Part shown: one piece after another, positions 53,586 through 63,209 of the stretch
How positions within the stretch are numbered: position 1 is the stretch's first letter
Layout: each line of letters begins with the position of its first letter
DNA from: Hymenobacter cellulosivorans
GTDB taxonomy: Bacteria > Bacteroidota > Bacteroidia > Cytophagales > Hymenobacteraceae
DNA length: 64,000 nucleotides
Reading direction: 5' to 3'
Assembly: GCF_022919135.1 (NCBI RefSeq)
Contig: NZ_CP095049.1
Coordinates: forward strand, 2,174,501 to 2,238,500
Notes under the pieces: model-generated
What the model was told of the DNA's origin: nothing
The model's input: only the letters and a program-made list of their open reading frames with translations
Database searches by the model: none
Made by a program: the position numbers and the translations under genes

Positions 53586-54707
53586 ATGATTCGCCGCCTT
53601 CTTCCCCTCGCCCTGTTCGCGCCTCTAGCCCTGGGCTTCACCGCCGAAAAGCCCACCGCTGCGGCCGACGCCAACCTGAGTAAAATCAAACTGCCTGCGG
53701 GCTTTACCATCAGCTACTTTGCTCAAGGTGTAAAAAGCGCCCGGGAGCTGGCCGTGGGGCCCGACGGCACCGTGTACGTGGGCACCAAGGACGACAAAGT
53801 ATATGCCTTGCCCGACCGCAACAAGGACGGCCGCGCCGATGAAGTCGTGACGGTAGCCAGTGGCCTGAACGCGCCCAACGGCGTGGCCGTGCGCAACGGC
53901 TCGCTCTACGTGGGCGAAATCAACCGCATCGTGCGCTACGACAATATTGCCAAAACCCTTAAGCAAAAGCCCAAGCCGGTAGTGGTTTACAACCAGCTGC
54001 CCAACAAGGACTGGCACGGCTACAAGTACATTGCTTTCGGCCCCGATGGCAAGCTGTACGTGCCGGTAGGTGCCCCCTGCAACTCCTGTGAGCAGGAAGA
54101 AGCCATTTACGCCACCATCAACCGCATGAACCCCGACGGAACGGCTTTTGAAACCGTGGCCAAGGGCGTGCGCAACACCGTGGGCTTCGACTGGAGCCCG
54201 GTCGATAAGGCCCTGTGGTTTACCGACAACGGCCGCGACCAGCTCGGCGACAACCTGCCCGCCGATGAACTCAACCGCGCTGCCGCGCCTGGCCTACACT
54301 TCGGCTTCCCCTACTTCTTTGCCGGCGACGTGCCCGACCCCGAGTTCAGCCAGGGCCGCTCGGCTGCTACCTACACCAAGCCCGCCCGCAAGCTCGGCCC
54401 CCACGTGGCGGCCCTGGGCATGAAATTCTACACCGGCAAGCAATTCCCGGCCCAGTACCGCAACCAGATTTTCATTCCTGAGCACGGCTCTTGGAACCGC
54501 AGCTCCAAAATCGGCTACCGCATCAGCCTCGTCAAGCTCGACGCCACCGGCAAGCAGGCTACCAGCTACGAAACCTTTGCCGAAGGCTGGCTGCAGGGCA
54601 AAACCAGCTGGGGCCGCCCTGTCTGCCTGCTCCAGATGCCCGACGGCTCCCTGCTGCTCTCCGACGACCAGAACGACGCCGTCTACCGCATTAGCTACAA
54701 AGGATAA
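53586..54707 (+). CDS. exported PQQ-type sugar dehydrogenase-like beta-propeller protein
   Basis: A 373-residue exported protein, signal peptide ending LALGFTA. Blades of a glucose/sorbosone-dehydrogenase propeller are visible: ELAVGPDGTVYVGT, NGVAVRNGSLYVGE, YIAFGPDGKLYVPVG, FTDNGRDQLGDN. It includes the PNGVA and GPCNSC-like features of the sorbosone dehydrogenase family, where PQQ is the cofactor. Whether PQQ is made by this organism is not shown by the window. Two bases after the stop a family B palindrome starts. Confidence 0.83.
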   Translation: MIRRLLPLALFAPLALGFTAEKPTAAADANLSKIKLPAGFTISYFAQGVKSARELAVGPDGTVYVGTKDDKVYALPDRNKDGRADEVVTVASGLNAPNGVAVRNGSLYVGEINRIVRYDNIAKTLKQKPKPVVVYNQLPNKDWHGYKYIAFGPDGKLYVPVGAPCNSCEQEEAIYATINRMNPDGTAFETVAKGVRNTVGFDWSPVDKALWFTDNGRDQLGDNLPADELNRAAAPGLHFGFPYFFAGDVPDPEFSQGRSAATYTKPARKLGPHVAALGMKFYTGKQFPAQYRNQIFIPEHGSWNRSSKIGYRISLVKLDATGKQATSYETFAEGWLQGKTSWGRPVCLLQMPDGSLLLSDDQNDAVYRISYKG

Positions 54708-54708
54708 T

Positions 54709-54860
54709 GTGTCCTTGCGAGGACGAAGCCATCCGTCCTCTGCGCAGTACGACCGGACCTTTTACCAGAAAGCCCTAACGTCTACTCAGGCGTTAGGGCT
54801 TTTTACTTTAGAACAATCAGGTCCTTTCAGAGGACGAATGGCTTCGTCCTAGCAAGGGCA
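54709..54860. repeat. family B dispersed palindrome with internal terminator, copy B2
   Basis: Arms at 54709-54741 and 54828-54860 (TGTCCTTGCGAGGACGAAGC, CATCCGTCCTCTG and mirror) flank a perfect hairpin AGCCCTAACG (54771-54780)/CGTTAGGGCT (54791-54800) with a T-run. It is the best-conserved copy. It is placed as in copy B1: directly after a stop codon, at 2 bp. Confidence 0.85.
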
Positions 54861-54919
54861 CATTCTTCACACTGCCCACATTCCAACACATTAGCACATT
54901 ACACCTATCTTGCCTGCCG

Positions 54920-55396
54920 ATGAAAAAACAGCGAGTTCCGAAGCGCGTGGTGGGCCGCCGGGAGTTGGTCGACTTTCCGCAGTTTGATATCCAGGGCGTC
55001 GAGGCCAAGGTGGACACGGGCGCCTATACCGGCGCTATTCACTGTTCCAACATCCACGTGGAGCAGCTGCCCGACGGCCGCGAAATTCTGCGCGTGCAGC
55101 TCCTCGACGACTCCCACCCCAACTTCAACGGCCGGGCCATGTACTTCCCCGACTTTGGCTTACGGGAAATCAAAAGCTCCAACGGCGACGTGCAGGAGCG
55201 CTACGTTATTCAAACCATTATCCGTCTTTTCAACGAAGATTACGCCACCGAATTCTCCCTTTCCGACCGCAGTGACATGAAATATCCCGTCCTGATCGGG
55301 CGGCTACTGTTGCGCCGCGGGCGGTTTGTGGTGGACGTGGCCCGGCGTAATGTTTCGGCTAAATTTCAGCACGCCGCGAACCAAGCGCGGCCATAA
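54920..55396 (+). CDS. retropepsin-like aspartic peptidase of the RimB/COG4067 family
   Basis: A 158-residue cytoplasmic protein with the single-subunit aspartic peptidase motif VDTGAYTGAIH, catalytic D32. Family proteins are partners of RimK; in Pseudomonas RimB has been linked to control of S6 glutamylation. Other signatures: NGRAMYFPDFGLREIKSSNG and YPVLIGRLLLRRGRFVVD. It is 70 bp upstream of rimK on the same strand, the usual pair. Confidence 0.85.
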   Translation: MKKQRVPKRVVGRRELVDFPQFDIQGVEAKVDTGAYTGAIHCSNIHVEQLPDGREILRVQLLDDSHPNFNGRAMYFPDFGLREIKSSNGDVQERYVIQTIIRLFNEDYATEFSLSDRSDMKYPVLIGRLLLRRGRFVVDVARRNVSAKFQHAANQARP

Positions 55397-55466
55397 GCGC
55401 TTTGGGTAGTTACTTTGCAAGCCCGCTTCTGCTCTTCTCTCACTATCCTCCAAGACACCCTTTCCG

Positions 55467-56423
55467 ATGAAACTTGCGATTCTGTCGCGTGAGCCGAAGC
55501 TGTATTCCACGACTCGTCTGGTAGAAGCCGCGCAGCAGCGTGGCCACGACGTGGCGGTTATCGACCATATGAAGTGCAACCTGGTGCTCGAAAAAGGGGC
55601 CCCCGGCATTGTATATCTCGACAATAAACTCGAAAAATTCGACGCCATCATTCCCCGCATCGGGGCCTCGGCCACCTTCTACGGCACGGCCGTGGTGCGG
55701 CAGTTCGAGATGATGAAGGTCAAGACGGCCGTCGAAAGCCAGGCCATCATCCGCTCCCGCGACAAGCTGCGCTCCATGCAGATCTTGTCTCGCGCGGGCG
55801 TGGGCATGCCCAAGACGGCCTTTACCAACTATTCCAACGAAGTATCCGAGCTGATCGGGCTGGTGGGCGGCGCGCCCGTTATCATCAAGCTGCTCGAAGG
55901 CACCCAGGGCCTGGGGGTAGTGCTGGCTGAGTCGGAAAAGGCGGCTCAGTCAGTGATTGAGGCCTTTCACAACCTCAAGGCCCGCATCATCGTGCAGGAG
56001 TATATTGCCGAAAGCAAGGGTGCCGACCTGCGCGCCTTTGTCGTGAACGGCGAGGTAGTAGGGGCCATGAAGCGGCAGGGCAAGGAGGGCGAGTTCCGCT
56101 CCAACCTGCACCGCGGTGGCACCGGCACGCTCGTCAAACTCACCCGGGCCGAAAAAGCTGCTGCCCTGCTGGCCACTAAAGCCCTAGGCCTGGGCATAGC
56201 CGGCGTGGATATGCTGCAAAGCAAGCGCGGTCCGCTGGTGCTGGAAGTAAACTCCTCGCCGGGCCTGGAGGGTATCGAAAAAGCCACTGGCCTGAACATT
56301 GCCGGCAAAATCATCGAGTACACCGAGGAACTAACCCAGCGCAAGGTGAAAAAGGAAAGCGCGGCCAAGAAGCCGACTCCCGAGCCCCTGCCCGATTCGC
56401 AGTCGGACACGCCAGCGCGGTAA
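55467..56423 (+). CDS. rimK: RimK-family ATP-grasp ligase (alpha-L-glutamate ligase)
   Basis: A 318-residue ATP-grasp enzyme. RimK adds glutamates to the C-terminus of ribosomal protein S6. Motifs: [16 protein letters not shown] start, [44 protein letters not shown], the HRGGTG loop, and [14 protein letters not shown] metal site. It extends about 20 residues past the E. coli protein with a charged tail ([20 protein letters not shown]). The retropepsin-like gene precedes it and a deacylase of the COG3608 group follows after one gene, a set that recurs in other genomes. Confidence 0.92.
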   Translation: MKLAILSREPKLYSTTRLVEAAQQRGHDVAVIDHMKCNLVLEKGAPGIVYLDNKLEKFDAIIPRIGASATFYGTAVVRQFEMMKVKTAVESQAIIRSRDKLRSMQILSRAGVGMPKTAFTNYSNEVSELIGLVGGAPVIIKLLEGTQGLGVVLAESEKAAQSVIEAFHNLKARIIVQEYIAESKGADLRAFVVNGEVVGAMKRQGKEGEFRSNLHRGGTGTLVKLTRAEKAAALLATKALGLGIAGVDMLQSKRGPLVLEVNSSPGLEGIEKATGLNIAGKIIEYTEELTQRKVKKESAAKKPTPEPLPDSQSDTPAR

Positions 56424-56449
56424 AGCTGCCGCAGTAAGAACCGCAATCC

Positions 56450-56875
56450 ATGAGTCGACTACTGGTCGAGTATGCGGCCCACCACGCGGAACCGTTGCGG
56501 CAGTTGTATTTGCGGGCCCGGCAGCAGGCTTTTACCTGGCTTGACTCAACGCAGTTTGCCTTGGCGGACTTCGACGCGGCTACCCAGGGCGAAACCATCC
56601 TAGTGGCCTTAGACCAGGAAAAGCCTGTGGGTTTCGTGGCTTGGTGGCCGCCCGACAACTTTGTGCACTCGCTGTTTGTGGCGCCCGAACAAGCCGGACA
56701 AGGCATTGGGAAAGCATTGCTGCAGGCTTGCCTGGCCCGGGTGGGCCGTCCTGCCACGCTCAAATGCCTGCAAGCCAACGATCCAGCCCTAAGGTTTTAT
56801 GAGCGCCAAGGCTGGGTTATTACTGAAGCCGGCGACAGTGCCGAGGGCCCGTATTTTCTGCTGGCGCTGCAGTAA
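56450..56875 (+). CDS. GNAT-family N-acetyltransferase
   Basis: A 141-residue GNAT protein. The acetyl-CoA pyrophosphate loop is QAGQGIGKALLQ (about 84-95), followed by the ND.A..FYERQGW strand-helix typical of small-molecule or protein acetylating members. It starts 27 bp after rimK, so may belong to the same transcript. Substrate unknown. Confidence 0.87.
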   Translation: MSRLLVEYAAHHAEPLRQLYLRARQQAFTWLDSTQFALADFDAATQGETILVALDQEKPVGFVAWWPPDNFVHSLFVAPEQAGQGIGKALLQACLARVGRPATLKCLQANDPALRFYERQGWVITEAGDSAEGPYFLLALQ

Positions 56876-57070
56876 CTCCCGACGCCGCGGGAAAAGCAGG
56901 AGTGGGGGCGGGTTATTTTTCGGGAATAGCGCAGGGATGCTCCACGCGTGAAGCCACTGCCGCCGCGGTGGTTGTCTGATATTTTTTGAAACTTGCGGGC
57001 TTTCTGAGCGGGCAAAGGGCCGGCTCCCGTCCTGCGTCCGGCCGTTACGCAGCCTTACTATTGCCCGCCC

Positions 57071-58126
57071 GTGCTGGAAGACCCGTTTGCCGCCCCCGAG
57101 AACATGCTCATCAACGGCCTTACCATCCGGCCGGGCGAACAGGTCCTGACGCGGCTGGTCATTTCGCGCCTGCCCTCGGGCACTGTCATCGATGTGCCGG
57201 TGCATGTGTACCGCTCCGAAAAGCCTGGTCCCACGGTGCTGCTCATGGCTGGCATGCACGGCGACGAGGTAAACGGCATCGAAACCATCCGCCGCCTGAT
57301 CCGGCGCGACCTGCTGCATCCCTTGCGGGGCACTATCATTGCCATTCCCATCCTCAACATCTACGGGTTTCTGAACTTTAGCCGGGAAGTGCCCGATGGC
57401 AAGGACGTGAACCGCAGCTTTCCCGGCCACCCACGGGGCTCCTTGGCCAGCCGCGTAGCCCACCGCTTCATGCGCGAAATCATGCCCCTGGTCGACTGCG
57501 GCATCGACTTTCACACCGGCGGGGCGGCCCGTAGCAACTTCCCCCAGGTGCGCTGCCAGCTCGGCTCCCCGGACGGCGACGCCCTGGCCCAGGCCTTTGC
57601 CGCACCTTTCACATTGCACTCGTCCCTGCGGCCGGGCTCCTTGCGGGAGGCGGCTTTTAAGCAGGGCAAATCCATTATCGTGTACGAGGCCGGCGAATCC
57701 TTGCGGCTCGATGAGGCCGGCATCGACATGGCCATTGCCGGCACGTTTCGGGTGTTGCACCACTTGGGCATGGCGCCCGAGGCCGCGCCGCCGGCCCAGC
57801 CCAGCATCGTGTGCTTGCGCCATACCTGGCTGCGGGCCAAGTTTGCGGGCCTGTTTCGGAGCCATGTGCAGAACGGGCAGTACCTGGAAAAAGGCCAGAC
57901 CTACGGCAGCGTGGCCGACCCCTACGGCGAGCAGGCCGTGCGCCTGGAGTCGCCGGTGTCGGGTTACATCATTGGGCTCAACCACATGCCGGTCGTCAAC
58001 CAGGGCGACGCCCTGCTGCACGTGGGCTTAGTCGACGAGGCTGAAGCTGCCCGACTGGCCCGCAACCCGCCCTTCAACGAAAAGCCCGGCGACCCGGAAG
58101 AGTCGGAAGAAATAGAAGTCGAATAA
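57071..58126 (+). CDS. zinc deacylase of the succinylglutamate desuccinylase/aspartoacylase family (COG3608)
   Basis: A 351-residue M14-like enzyme from a GTG at 57071; an ATG at 57104 is an alternative start. Zinc ligands H63 and E66 in GMHGDEVNG and H148 in DFHTGG. The C-terminal third (about 255-340, LRAKFAGLFRSHVQNGQYLE) is the lipoyl-like beta domain of the family. Family members often sit next to rimK and the RimB-type gene, and this window has all three. It could trim glutamate-type additions or act on an acyl-amino acid; this is inference. Confidence 0.83.
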   Translation: MLEDPFAAPENMLINGLTIRPGEQVLTRLVISRLPSGTVIDVPVHVYRSEKPGPTVLLMAGMHGDEVNGIETIRRLIRRDLLHPLRGTIIAIPILNIYGFLNFSREVPDGKDVNRSFPGHPRGSLASRVAHRFMREIMPLVDCGIDFHTGGAARSNFPQVRCQLGSPDGDALAQAFAAPFTLHSSLRPGSLREAAFKQGKSIIVYEAGESLRLDEAGIDMAIAGTFRVLHHLGMAPEAAPPAQPSIVCLRHTWLRAKFAGLFRSHVQNGQYLEKGQTYGSVADPYGEQAVRLESPVSGYIIGLNHMPVVNQGDALLHVGLVDEAEAARLARNPPFNEKPGDPEESEEIEVE

Positions 58127-58167
58127 CTGCTGCCGTTAGCCCGAAGGGCCGCTTTTTTCTTTGCACC

Positions 58168-58719
58168 ATGAGTACTGTTCCCGCCCTACCGCGCACGGCC
58201 CGCTTGTACCTCCGGCCTTTTCAGGCTGCTGACCTGCCCGCTTTTGCCGCCTACCGCGCCGACCCTGCCGTAGCGCGCTTCCAAAGCTGGGAGCCCTACA
58301 CCCTGGCCCAGGCCGAGGCTTTCGTAGCCAGCCAGACTGGCGCCACCATCCCAGGCCCGCCCGGCACCTGGGTCCAGATTGCCATTGCCCACAGTGGCAC
58401 CGACGAGCTGCTGGGTGATTGTGCCCTGTGCTTGCAGGCCGACGACCCTCGACTGGCCGAAATCGGCATTACAATAGCTCCGGCCCACCAGGGGCAAGGC
58501 TACGCCACTGAAGCCCTGCGGGCTCTGCTGGAATACTGCTTTCGGGTGCTGCACCTGCACCGTGTGGTGGCTGTAACGGATTGTCTCAACCACAATTCGG
58601 TAGCGTTGCTGGCCCGGGTCGGAATGCGGCGGGAAGCTCATTTTCGGCAGCACTTCTGGTTTAAGGGCATTTGGGGCGACGAATACGTGTATGCCCTGCT
58701 AGAGCAGGAATGGCAGTAA
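58168..58719 (+). CDS. RimJ/RimL-type GNAT acetyltransferase
   Basis: A 183-residue GNAT protein of the acetyltransferase_3 type: LYLRPFQAADLPAFAAYRAD near the start, acetyl-CoA loop APAHQGQGYATEALRALLEY (about 108-127), then DCLNHNSVALLARVGMRREA. Relatives acetylate ribosomal protein N-termini or small amines. Substrate unknown. It begins 41 bp after the deacylase gene. Confidence 0.88.
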   Translation: MSTVPALPRTARLYLRPFQAADLPAFAAYRADPAVARFQSWEPYTLAQAEAFVASQTGATIPGPPGTWVQIAIAHSGTDELLGDCALCLQADDPRLAEIGITIAPAHQGQGYATEALRALLEYCFRVLHLHRVVAVTDCLNHNSVALLARVGMRREAHFRQHFWFKGIWGDEYVYALLEQEWQ

Positions 58720-58818
58720 AACCACGGATAAAGGTCCTGGCCCGCAGGTAGCTTGCCGCTTTTTGTGTTTCTTTGGTCAGCCATTGACGGGCTTTTTCCT
58801 TTTTTTCTTTTTCCTCGA

Positions 58819-59481
58819 ATGAACAATCCCCTGCGCCTGATAATCGACGCCGTGCTGGTAGTAGCCGTAATCGTGCTGTTTTACCTGCACTTCTCTTCCA
58901 AGCCCACCGCGGCTCCTGCGGCGGCTGCGCCTGCTGCGGCCGTCGTGCAGCCTGCCGACAAAGACGATGACGACACCACTGCTACGGCTGCCGCCACGAC
59001 CGTCGTGCCCGTAGCCGAGACCGATAAAGTAGCCTACGTGGAATCTGGCAAGCTGTTGGAGGGCTACAAAGGCATGCAGGACGCCCGCCGCAGCTTCGAG
59101 GCCAAGGCCCGGGGCTGGGAGCGCCAGAACCAGGCGTTGGTAACCGGCTTCCAGACCGCCGTGCAGCAGTACCAGAAGCAGGCCGAAAGCCTAACGCCCG
59201 AGCAGCGCGCCGCCACCGAGCAGAAGCTGCAGGCCCAGCAGCAGCAGGCCGGTATGGCCCAGGAAAAGCTGCAGCGCCAGGCCCAGGAAGAAGAAGCCAA
59301 GATGACCCAGCAGGTGCTGGGCCGCATCAACAAGCAGATTGAAAAATACGGCAAAGACAACGGCTACAAGCTGATTCTCATTGCCGCGCCCAGCGGCACC
59401 ATTGCCTACGGCCGCAAGGATATCGACATTACCGACCAGGTGCTCAAACACCTGAATCAGGAATACAGCGGTAAAAAATAA
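58819..59481 (+). CDS. OmpH/Skp-like periplasmic chaperone-type protein
   Basis: A 220-residue protein. ATG 58819 (MNNPLRLIIDAVLVVAVIVL) gives one N-terminal membrane helix that may stay uncleaved; an in-frame start at 58753 adds 22 residues. A long Ala/Asp/Thr linker follows. The Skp-type part (about 90-215) begins KVAYVESGKLLEGYKGMQD and is a Gln/Lys-rich coiled coil, ending DNGYKLILIAAPSGTIAYG and a C-terminal strand. Skp proteins hold unfolded outer-membrane proteins in the periplasm. The anchor and linker are longer than in typical Skp. Confidence 0.82.
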   Translation: MNNPLRLIIDAVLVVAVIVLFYLHFSSKPTAAPAAAAPAAAVVQPADKDDDDTTATAAATTVVPVAETDKVAYVESGKLLEGYKGMQDARRSFEAKARGWERQNQALVTGFQTAVQQYQKQAESLTPEQRAATEQKLQAQQQQAGMAQEKLQRQAQEEEAKMTQQVLGRINKQIEKYGKDNGYKLILIAAPSGTIAYGRKDIDITDQVLKHLNQEYSGKK

Positions 59482-59505
59482 GGGATCCTTATATATGACT
59501 CTGGA

Positions 59506-59540
59506 AATGCCTGACGTTTAGTGAAGCGTCAGGCATTTTT
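59506..59540 (+). terminator. intrinsic terminator after the OmpH-like gene
   Basis: AATGCCTGACG (59506-59516) pairs with CGTCAGGCATT (59527-59537) followed by T-run. Confidence 0.88.
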
Positions 59541-59672
59541 ACTATCCGCCCCAGCCAACCTTTTGGCACGATTTTACATCCTCACGGGTACGCCGGCAGG
59601 TTGCCGCACCAGCCCTTTTCGGGTATATCCTTCTCTTAGCCACCTCCCTATAGTCCTTATTTACTCTTTTTT

Positions 59673-62060
59673 ATGAGCCATTTTCGCTCACTCGTACTGC
59701 TCGGCGGCCTGCTGATGGGGGCCACTGCGGCCCGGGCCCAACAATCCGGCAAACTCACCATCAGTGGCTACGTCCGGGACCAGGCCACGGGGGAAAACCT
59801 CATCGGCGTGGCCGTGATGAACCCCACTACCGGCCAGGGCACGGCCACCAACAACTACGGCTTCTACTCGCTGACGCTGCCCGTTTCGGCCGACTCCCTG
59901 CGGCTGTTCGTGTCGTATCTGGGTTACGAAAAGGGGCGCTTCGCCGTGAAGGCGGAACGCAACGTAAGCCACGACTTTCGGCTGCGGCCCTTGTCGGCCG
60001 AAATAGCCGGCGTGGAAGTGGTGGGCACCAAGGAGGAAAAGATTGCTCAAAGCACTCGCATGGGCACTATCAACGTGCCCATTGCCCAGATTAAGGCTTT
60101 GCCGGCCCTGTTTGGCGAAACCGACGTGCTCAAGGTCCTGCAGCTGCTGCCTGGCGTGCAGAGCGGGGGCGAGGGGCAGAGCGGCCTCTACGTGCGCGGC
60201 GGCTCCCCCGACCAGAACCTAGTGCTGCTCGACGGTACGCCGGTCTACAACGCAGCGCACTTGTTCGGCTTCTTCTCCGTGTTCAATGCCGATGCACTGA
60301 ACAATGTGGAGCTCATCAAGGGTGGCTTTCCGGCCCGCTACGGCGGCCGGCTTTCCTCGGTACTCGATATTTCGATGAAGGAAGGCAACATGCAGGAATT
60401 TCACGGCGAGGGCGCCATCGGCATCGTGGCCTCCAAGCTGACCCTCGAAGGGCCCATTAAGAAAGACACGGCCTCGTTCATCATCTCAGCCCGCCGCACC
60501 TACATCGACCTGCTGGCCCGTCCGCTGATCAATATGGCCCTGGCCAGTGAGGGTATTCCGGCCGATGAGCGGCCCACGGTGGGGTATTTCTTTCACGATT
60601 TGAACGGCAAGCTTAACTGGAAAGTCAGCCGCCGCGACCGGCTCTACCTGAGCGCCTACACCGGCTACGATAAGTTCTACGGCCGCTACAACGACAAAGA
60701 CGACGATGGGTCCTACTACAAGGAAAACGACGGCCTGGGCTGGGGCAACCTTACGGCCGCTCTGCGCTGGAACCGCGTGCTCAACGACCAGCTGTTCATG
60801 AACACGCACTTCACCTATAGCAAGTACCAGTTCAACGTCGGCATCCTGCAGGAAAACAAGGTTATTAACAACGGTCAGCCCGAGGTCAACAAGTTTTCCC
60901 TGAAGTACCTGTCCAACATCCGGGACTTAAGCCTCAAAACCGACCTGGACTACGTGCCCAACCCCGACCATTACATCCGCTTCGGGGGCCAGTACATTCT
61001 GCACTCGTTCCGTCCCGGTGCCTTGCAGGTGAAAGGGGAGGGCTCGGCTGATGTTGAGTCGGGGGTGCAGACGCTGGCCAGTGAAGCCAGCCTCTACGCC
61101 GAGGACGACTACCGTGTGACGGACCGGCTGAAGGTAAACGGCGGCCTGCGCCTGAACAGCTTCCTGGTAGATCAGAAGCTGTATCCGTCGGTGGAGCCCC
61201 GCCTGGCAGCCCGCTTCCTGCTTACCGAAAAATGGGCCTTGAAGGCGTCGTACGCCCGCACCACGCAGTACATTCACCTGCTCACCAACAGCGGCATTGG
61301 CTTGCCCACCGACCTGTGGGTGCCGGCTACGGCCAAGGTTAAGCCCCAACGGGCCCAGCAAATCAGCTTGGGCGCGGCCCGCAGCCTGCAGCACAAGGGC
61401 GAGGAGTACGAACTCAGCCTGGAAACCTATTACAAGCCCATGCAGAACCTGATTGAGTACAAGGAAGGTGCTAGCTTCCTGGGTACTACCGACAGCAAGT
61501 GGGAAGATAAAGTAACCAGCGGCCAGGGTTGGGCCTACGGAGCGGAAGTATTTCTGCAGAAGAAATCGGGCCGTACCACCGGCTGGATTGGCTACACGCT
61601 GGCCTGGAGCAACCGTAAATTCGCGGAGCTGAATCAGGGCCGTCTGTACCCGTATAAGTACGACCGGCGCCACGACGCTTCGCTGGTGGTGGTGCACAAG
61701 TTCAGCCCCACCTTTACGCTGTCGGGTACCTGGGTGTACGGCACCGGCAACGCCACGACGCTGTCGGAAGGCCGGTTCCGGTTGTCGCCCAACGAGCTGT
61801 ACGAGGAGTATGGTCCGCGCAACAGCTACCGGATGCGGGCCTACCACCGCCTCGACCTGGACCTGAGCAAGACCAAGAAAAAGAAGTGGGGCGAAGTGGT
61901 AAACAGCTTTAGTCTTTACAATGCCTACAGCCGCCGCAACCCCTACTACATGTACCTCTCCAGCGACTACGACTACCAGACCGGCCAGAACAAGTCGGTA
62001 TACAAGCAGATTTCGCTGTTCCCCATCATCCCGTCCTTCAGCAAGAGCTTTAAATTCTAA
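59673..62060 (+). CDS. TonB-dependent receptor
   Basis: A 795-residue outer-membrane receptor. The signal peptide ends ARAQ. Next comes a carboxypeptidase-regulatory-like domain (about 27-110, ISGYVRDQATGENLIGVAV). The plug follows (about 120-250, LPALFGETDVLKVLQLLPGV, GLYVRGGSPDQNLVLLDGTP), then a 22-strand-type barrel to the end. It is 12 bp from a DUF4249 lipoprotein gene, a standard Bacteroidota pair different from SusC/SusD; iron or another scarce nutrient is a common ligand, but specificity is unknown. Confidence 0.93.
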   Translation: MSHFRSLVLLGGLLMGATAARAQQSGKLTISGYVRDQATGENLIGVAVMNPTTGQGTATNNYGFYSLTLPVSADSLRLFVSYLGYEKGRFAVKAERNVSHDFRLRPLSAEIAGVEVVGTKEEKIAQSTRMGTINVPIAQIKALPALFGETDVLKVLQLLPGVQSGGEGQSGLYVRGGSPDQNLVLLDGTPVYNAAHLFGFFSVFNADALNNVELIKGGFPARYGGRLSSVLDISMKEGNMQEFHGEGAIGIVASKLTLEGPIKKDTASFIISARRTYIDLLARPLINMALASEGIPADERPTVGYFFHDLNGKLNWKVSRRDRLYLSAYTGYDKFYGRYNDKDDDGSYYKENDGLGWGNLTAALRWNRVLNDQLFMNTHFTYSKYQFNVGILQENKVINNGQPEVNKFSLKYLSNIRDLSLKTDLDYVPNPDHYIRFGGQYILHSFRPGALQVKGEGSADVESGVQTLASEASLYAEDDYRVTDRLKVNGGLRLNSFLVDQKLYPSVEPRLAARFLLTEKWALKASYARTTQYIHLLTNSGIGLPTDLWVPATAKVKPQRAQQISLGAARSLQHKGEEYELSLETYYKPMQNLIEYKEGASFLGTTDSKWEDKVTSGQGWAYGAEVFLQKKSGRTTGWIGYTLAWSNRKFAELNQGRLYPYKYDRRHDASLVVVHKFSPTFTLSGTWVYGTGNATTLSEGRFRLSPNELYEEYGPRNSYRMRAYHRLDLDLSKTKKKKWGEVVNSFSLYNAYSRRNPYYMYLSSDYDYQTGQNKSVYKQISLFPIIPSFSKSFKF

Positions 62061-62072
62061 CCCGCCATCCTT

Positions 62073-63089
62073 ATGCGTACGCTATTTACCCTGAATCTGC
62101 GGCGGAGTGCGGTGCTGGCCGTGCTGAGTACCGGCCTGCTGAGCAGCTGCGAAACGGTTATTGACCTGCCCGAGCCCGAGCACACGCCGCGCATTGCCCT
62201 CAAATACATTCTGAGCAACTACGAGCCCCAGCGCCAGACCGACGAGCTGGCCAATACCCGGAAGCTGTTTGTGAGCAACAGCCAGCGGATCTTTTCCAAC
62301 AAGGAGGCCCGGGGCCGCAAAGATGCTACAGTCGTTATTCTGGACGAAAACGGGGCCGAGGTGGAGCGGTTCCGGCCTGTGCTGCCCAGCTCACCCTACG
62401 ACACGTTCAACATCGGCTCCTACGAGCCCACACGCAACCTGAAAGGGGAGCCCGGCCGTACCTACACGCTGCGCGCTTCCCTGCCGGGTTTCGAAACAGT
62501 AGAAAGCAAGCTGACTCTGCCCGCCGTGCCAGTAATTGAAAGTGCCACTTTCGTCAAAAATGAGAGCAAAAGCGAAAACAGTAGCGTCTTCGGCCAGCTC
62601 TCCCTGACGGTAGCCGACGACCCGGGTGCGGCCAACTACTACGTGGCTTTTGCCCGCGTCGTCAATTCGCAGAACAACCAGTACCAGGGGTGGTCGCAGG
62701 TGGATGTAGCCGAGGACGAAAGTGACGTAGAAGTGGATTTGGGCCAGTTTCAGCTGTCCACGGTTTACTCGTTTCAGGGCTACAGCTACGGCCTGTTTCC
62801 TTTCGCCGATACCAACGTGAACGGCAAGCGCTTCTCCCTGACCACCAACGTGCGCTTCTATGACGGCTACTGCCAGCAGCCCAGCAACTGCCAGCGCCCC
62901 GACTACATGGAAGTGTACGTGACGAGCATGACCCAGGACACCTACAACTTCTTCCTGGCCCGGCGGCGCTACAACGACAGTGAGGGCAACCCCTTTGCCG
63001 AGCCCGCCCCGCTGCCCTCCAACATCCGGCCCGGCTACGGTCTGTTTGGCGGCATGACCGACGCCGTGTACCGCATCAAGCTGCGCTAG
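62073..63089 (+). CDS. DUF4249-family lipoprotein
   Basis: A 338-residue lipoprotein with lipobox LLSSC (residues 22-26). The DUF4249 body begins CETVIDLPEPEHTPRIAL and includes RTYTLRASLPGFETVESKLT, TLPAVPVIESATFV and a C-terminal GGMTDAVYRIKL. DUF4249 proteins are surface or outer-membrane partners of the TonB receptor encoded just before them; the pair is surely one operon. A strong terminator follows. Confidence 0.9.
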   Translation: MRTLFTLNLRRSAVLAVLSTGLLSSCETVIDLPEPEHTPRIALKYILSNYEPQRQTDELANTRKLFVSNSQRIFSNKEARGRKDATVVILDENGAEVERFRPVLPSSPYDTFNIGSYEPTRNLKGEPGRTYTLRASLPGFETVESKLTLPAVPVIESATFVKNESKSENSSVFGQLSLTVADDPGAANYYVAFARVVNSQNNQYQGWSQVDVAEDESDVEVDLGQFQLSTVYSFQGYSYGLFPFADTNVNGKRFSLTTNVRFYDGYCQQPSNCQRPDYMEVYVTSMTQDTYNFFLARRRYNDSEGNPFAEPAPLPSNIRPGYGLFGGMTDAVYRIKLR

Positions 63090-63110
63090 AGCGGCTAATT
63101 CTGGCCAAAA

Positions 63111-63146
63111 AAAATCCCTCGTTACGGCACGTAACGAGGGATTTTT
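63111..63146. terminator. intrinsic terminator, usable from both sides
   Basis: AAAATCCCTCGTTAC (63111-63125), loop GGCAC, and GTAACGAGGGATTTTT (63131-63146), between converging genes. Confidence 0.93.
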
Positions 63147-63209
63147 GCTGAGTAGGCCTGTATTGCCGAGTTGGTAGCACTGCCTGTTGCCCAGCAACTG
63201 CGCCGAGGC

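Noticed and set aside
56789..58021. Minus-strand frame of 410 codons across the acetyltransferase and deacylase genes
   Set aside because: Shadow frame spanning two real genes, no start context or motif.
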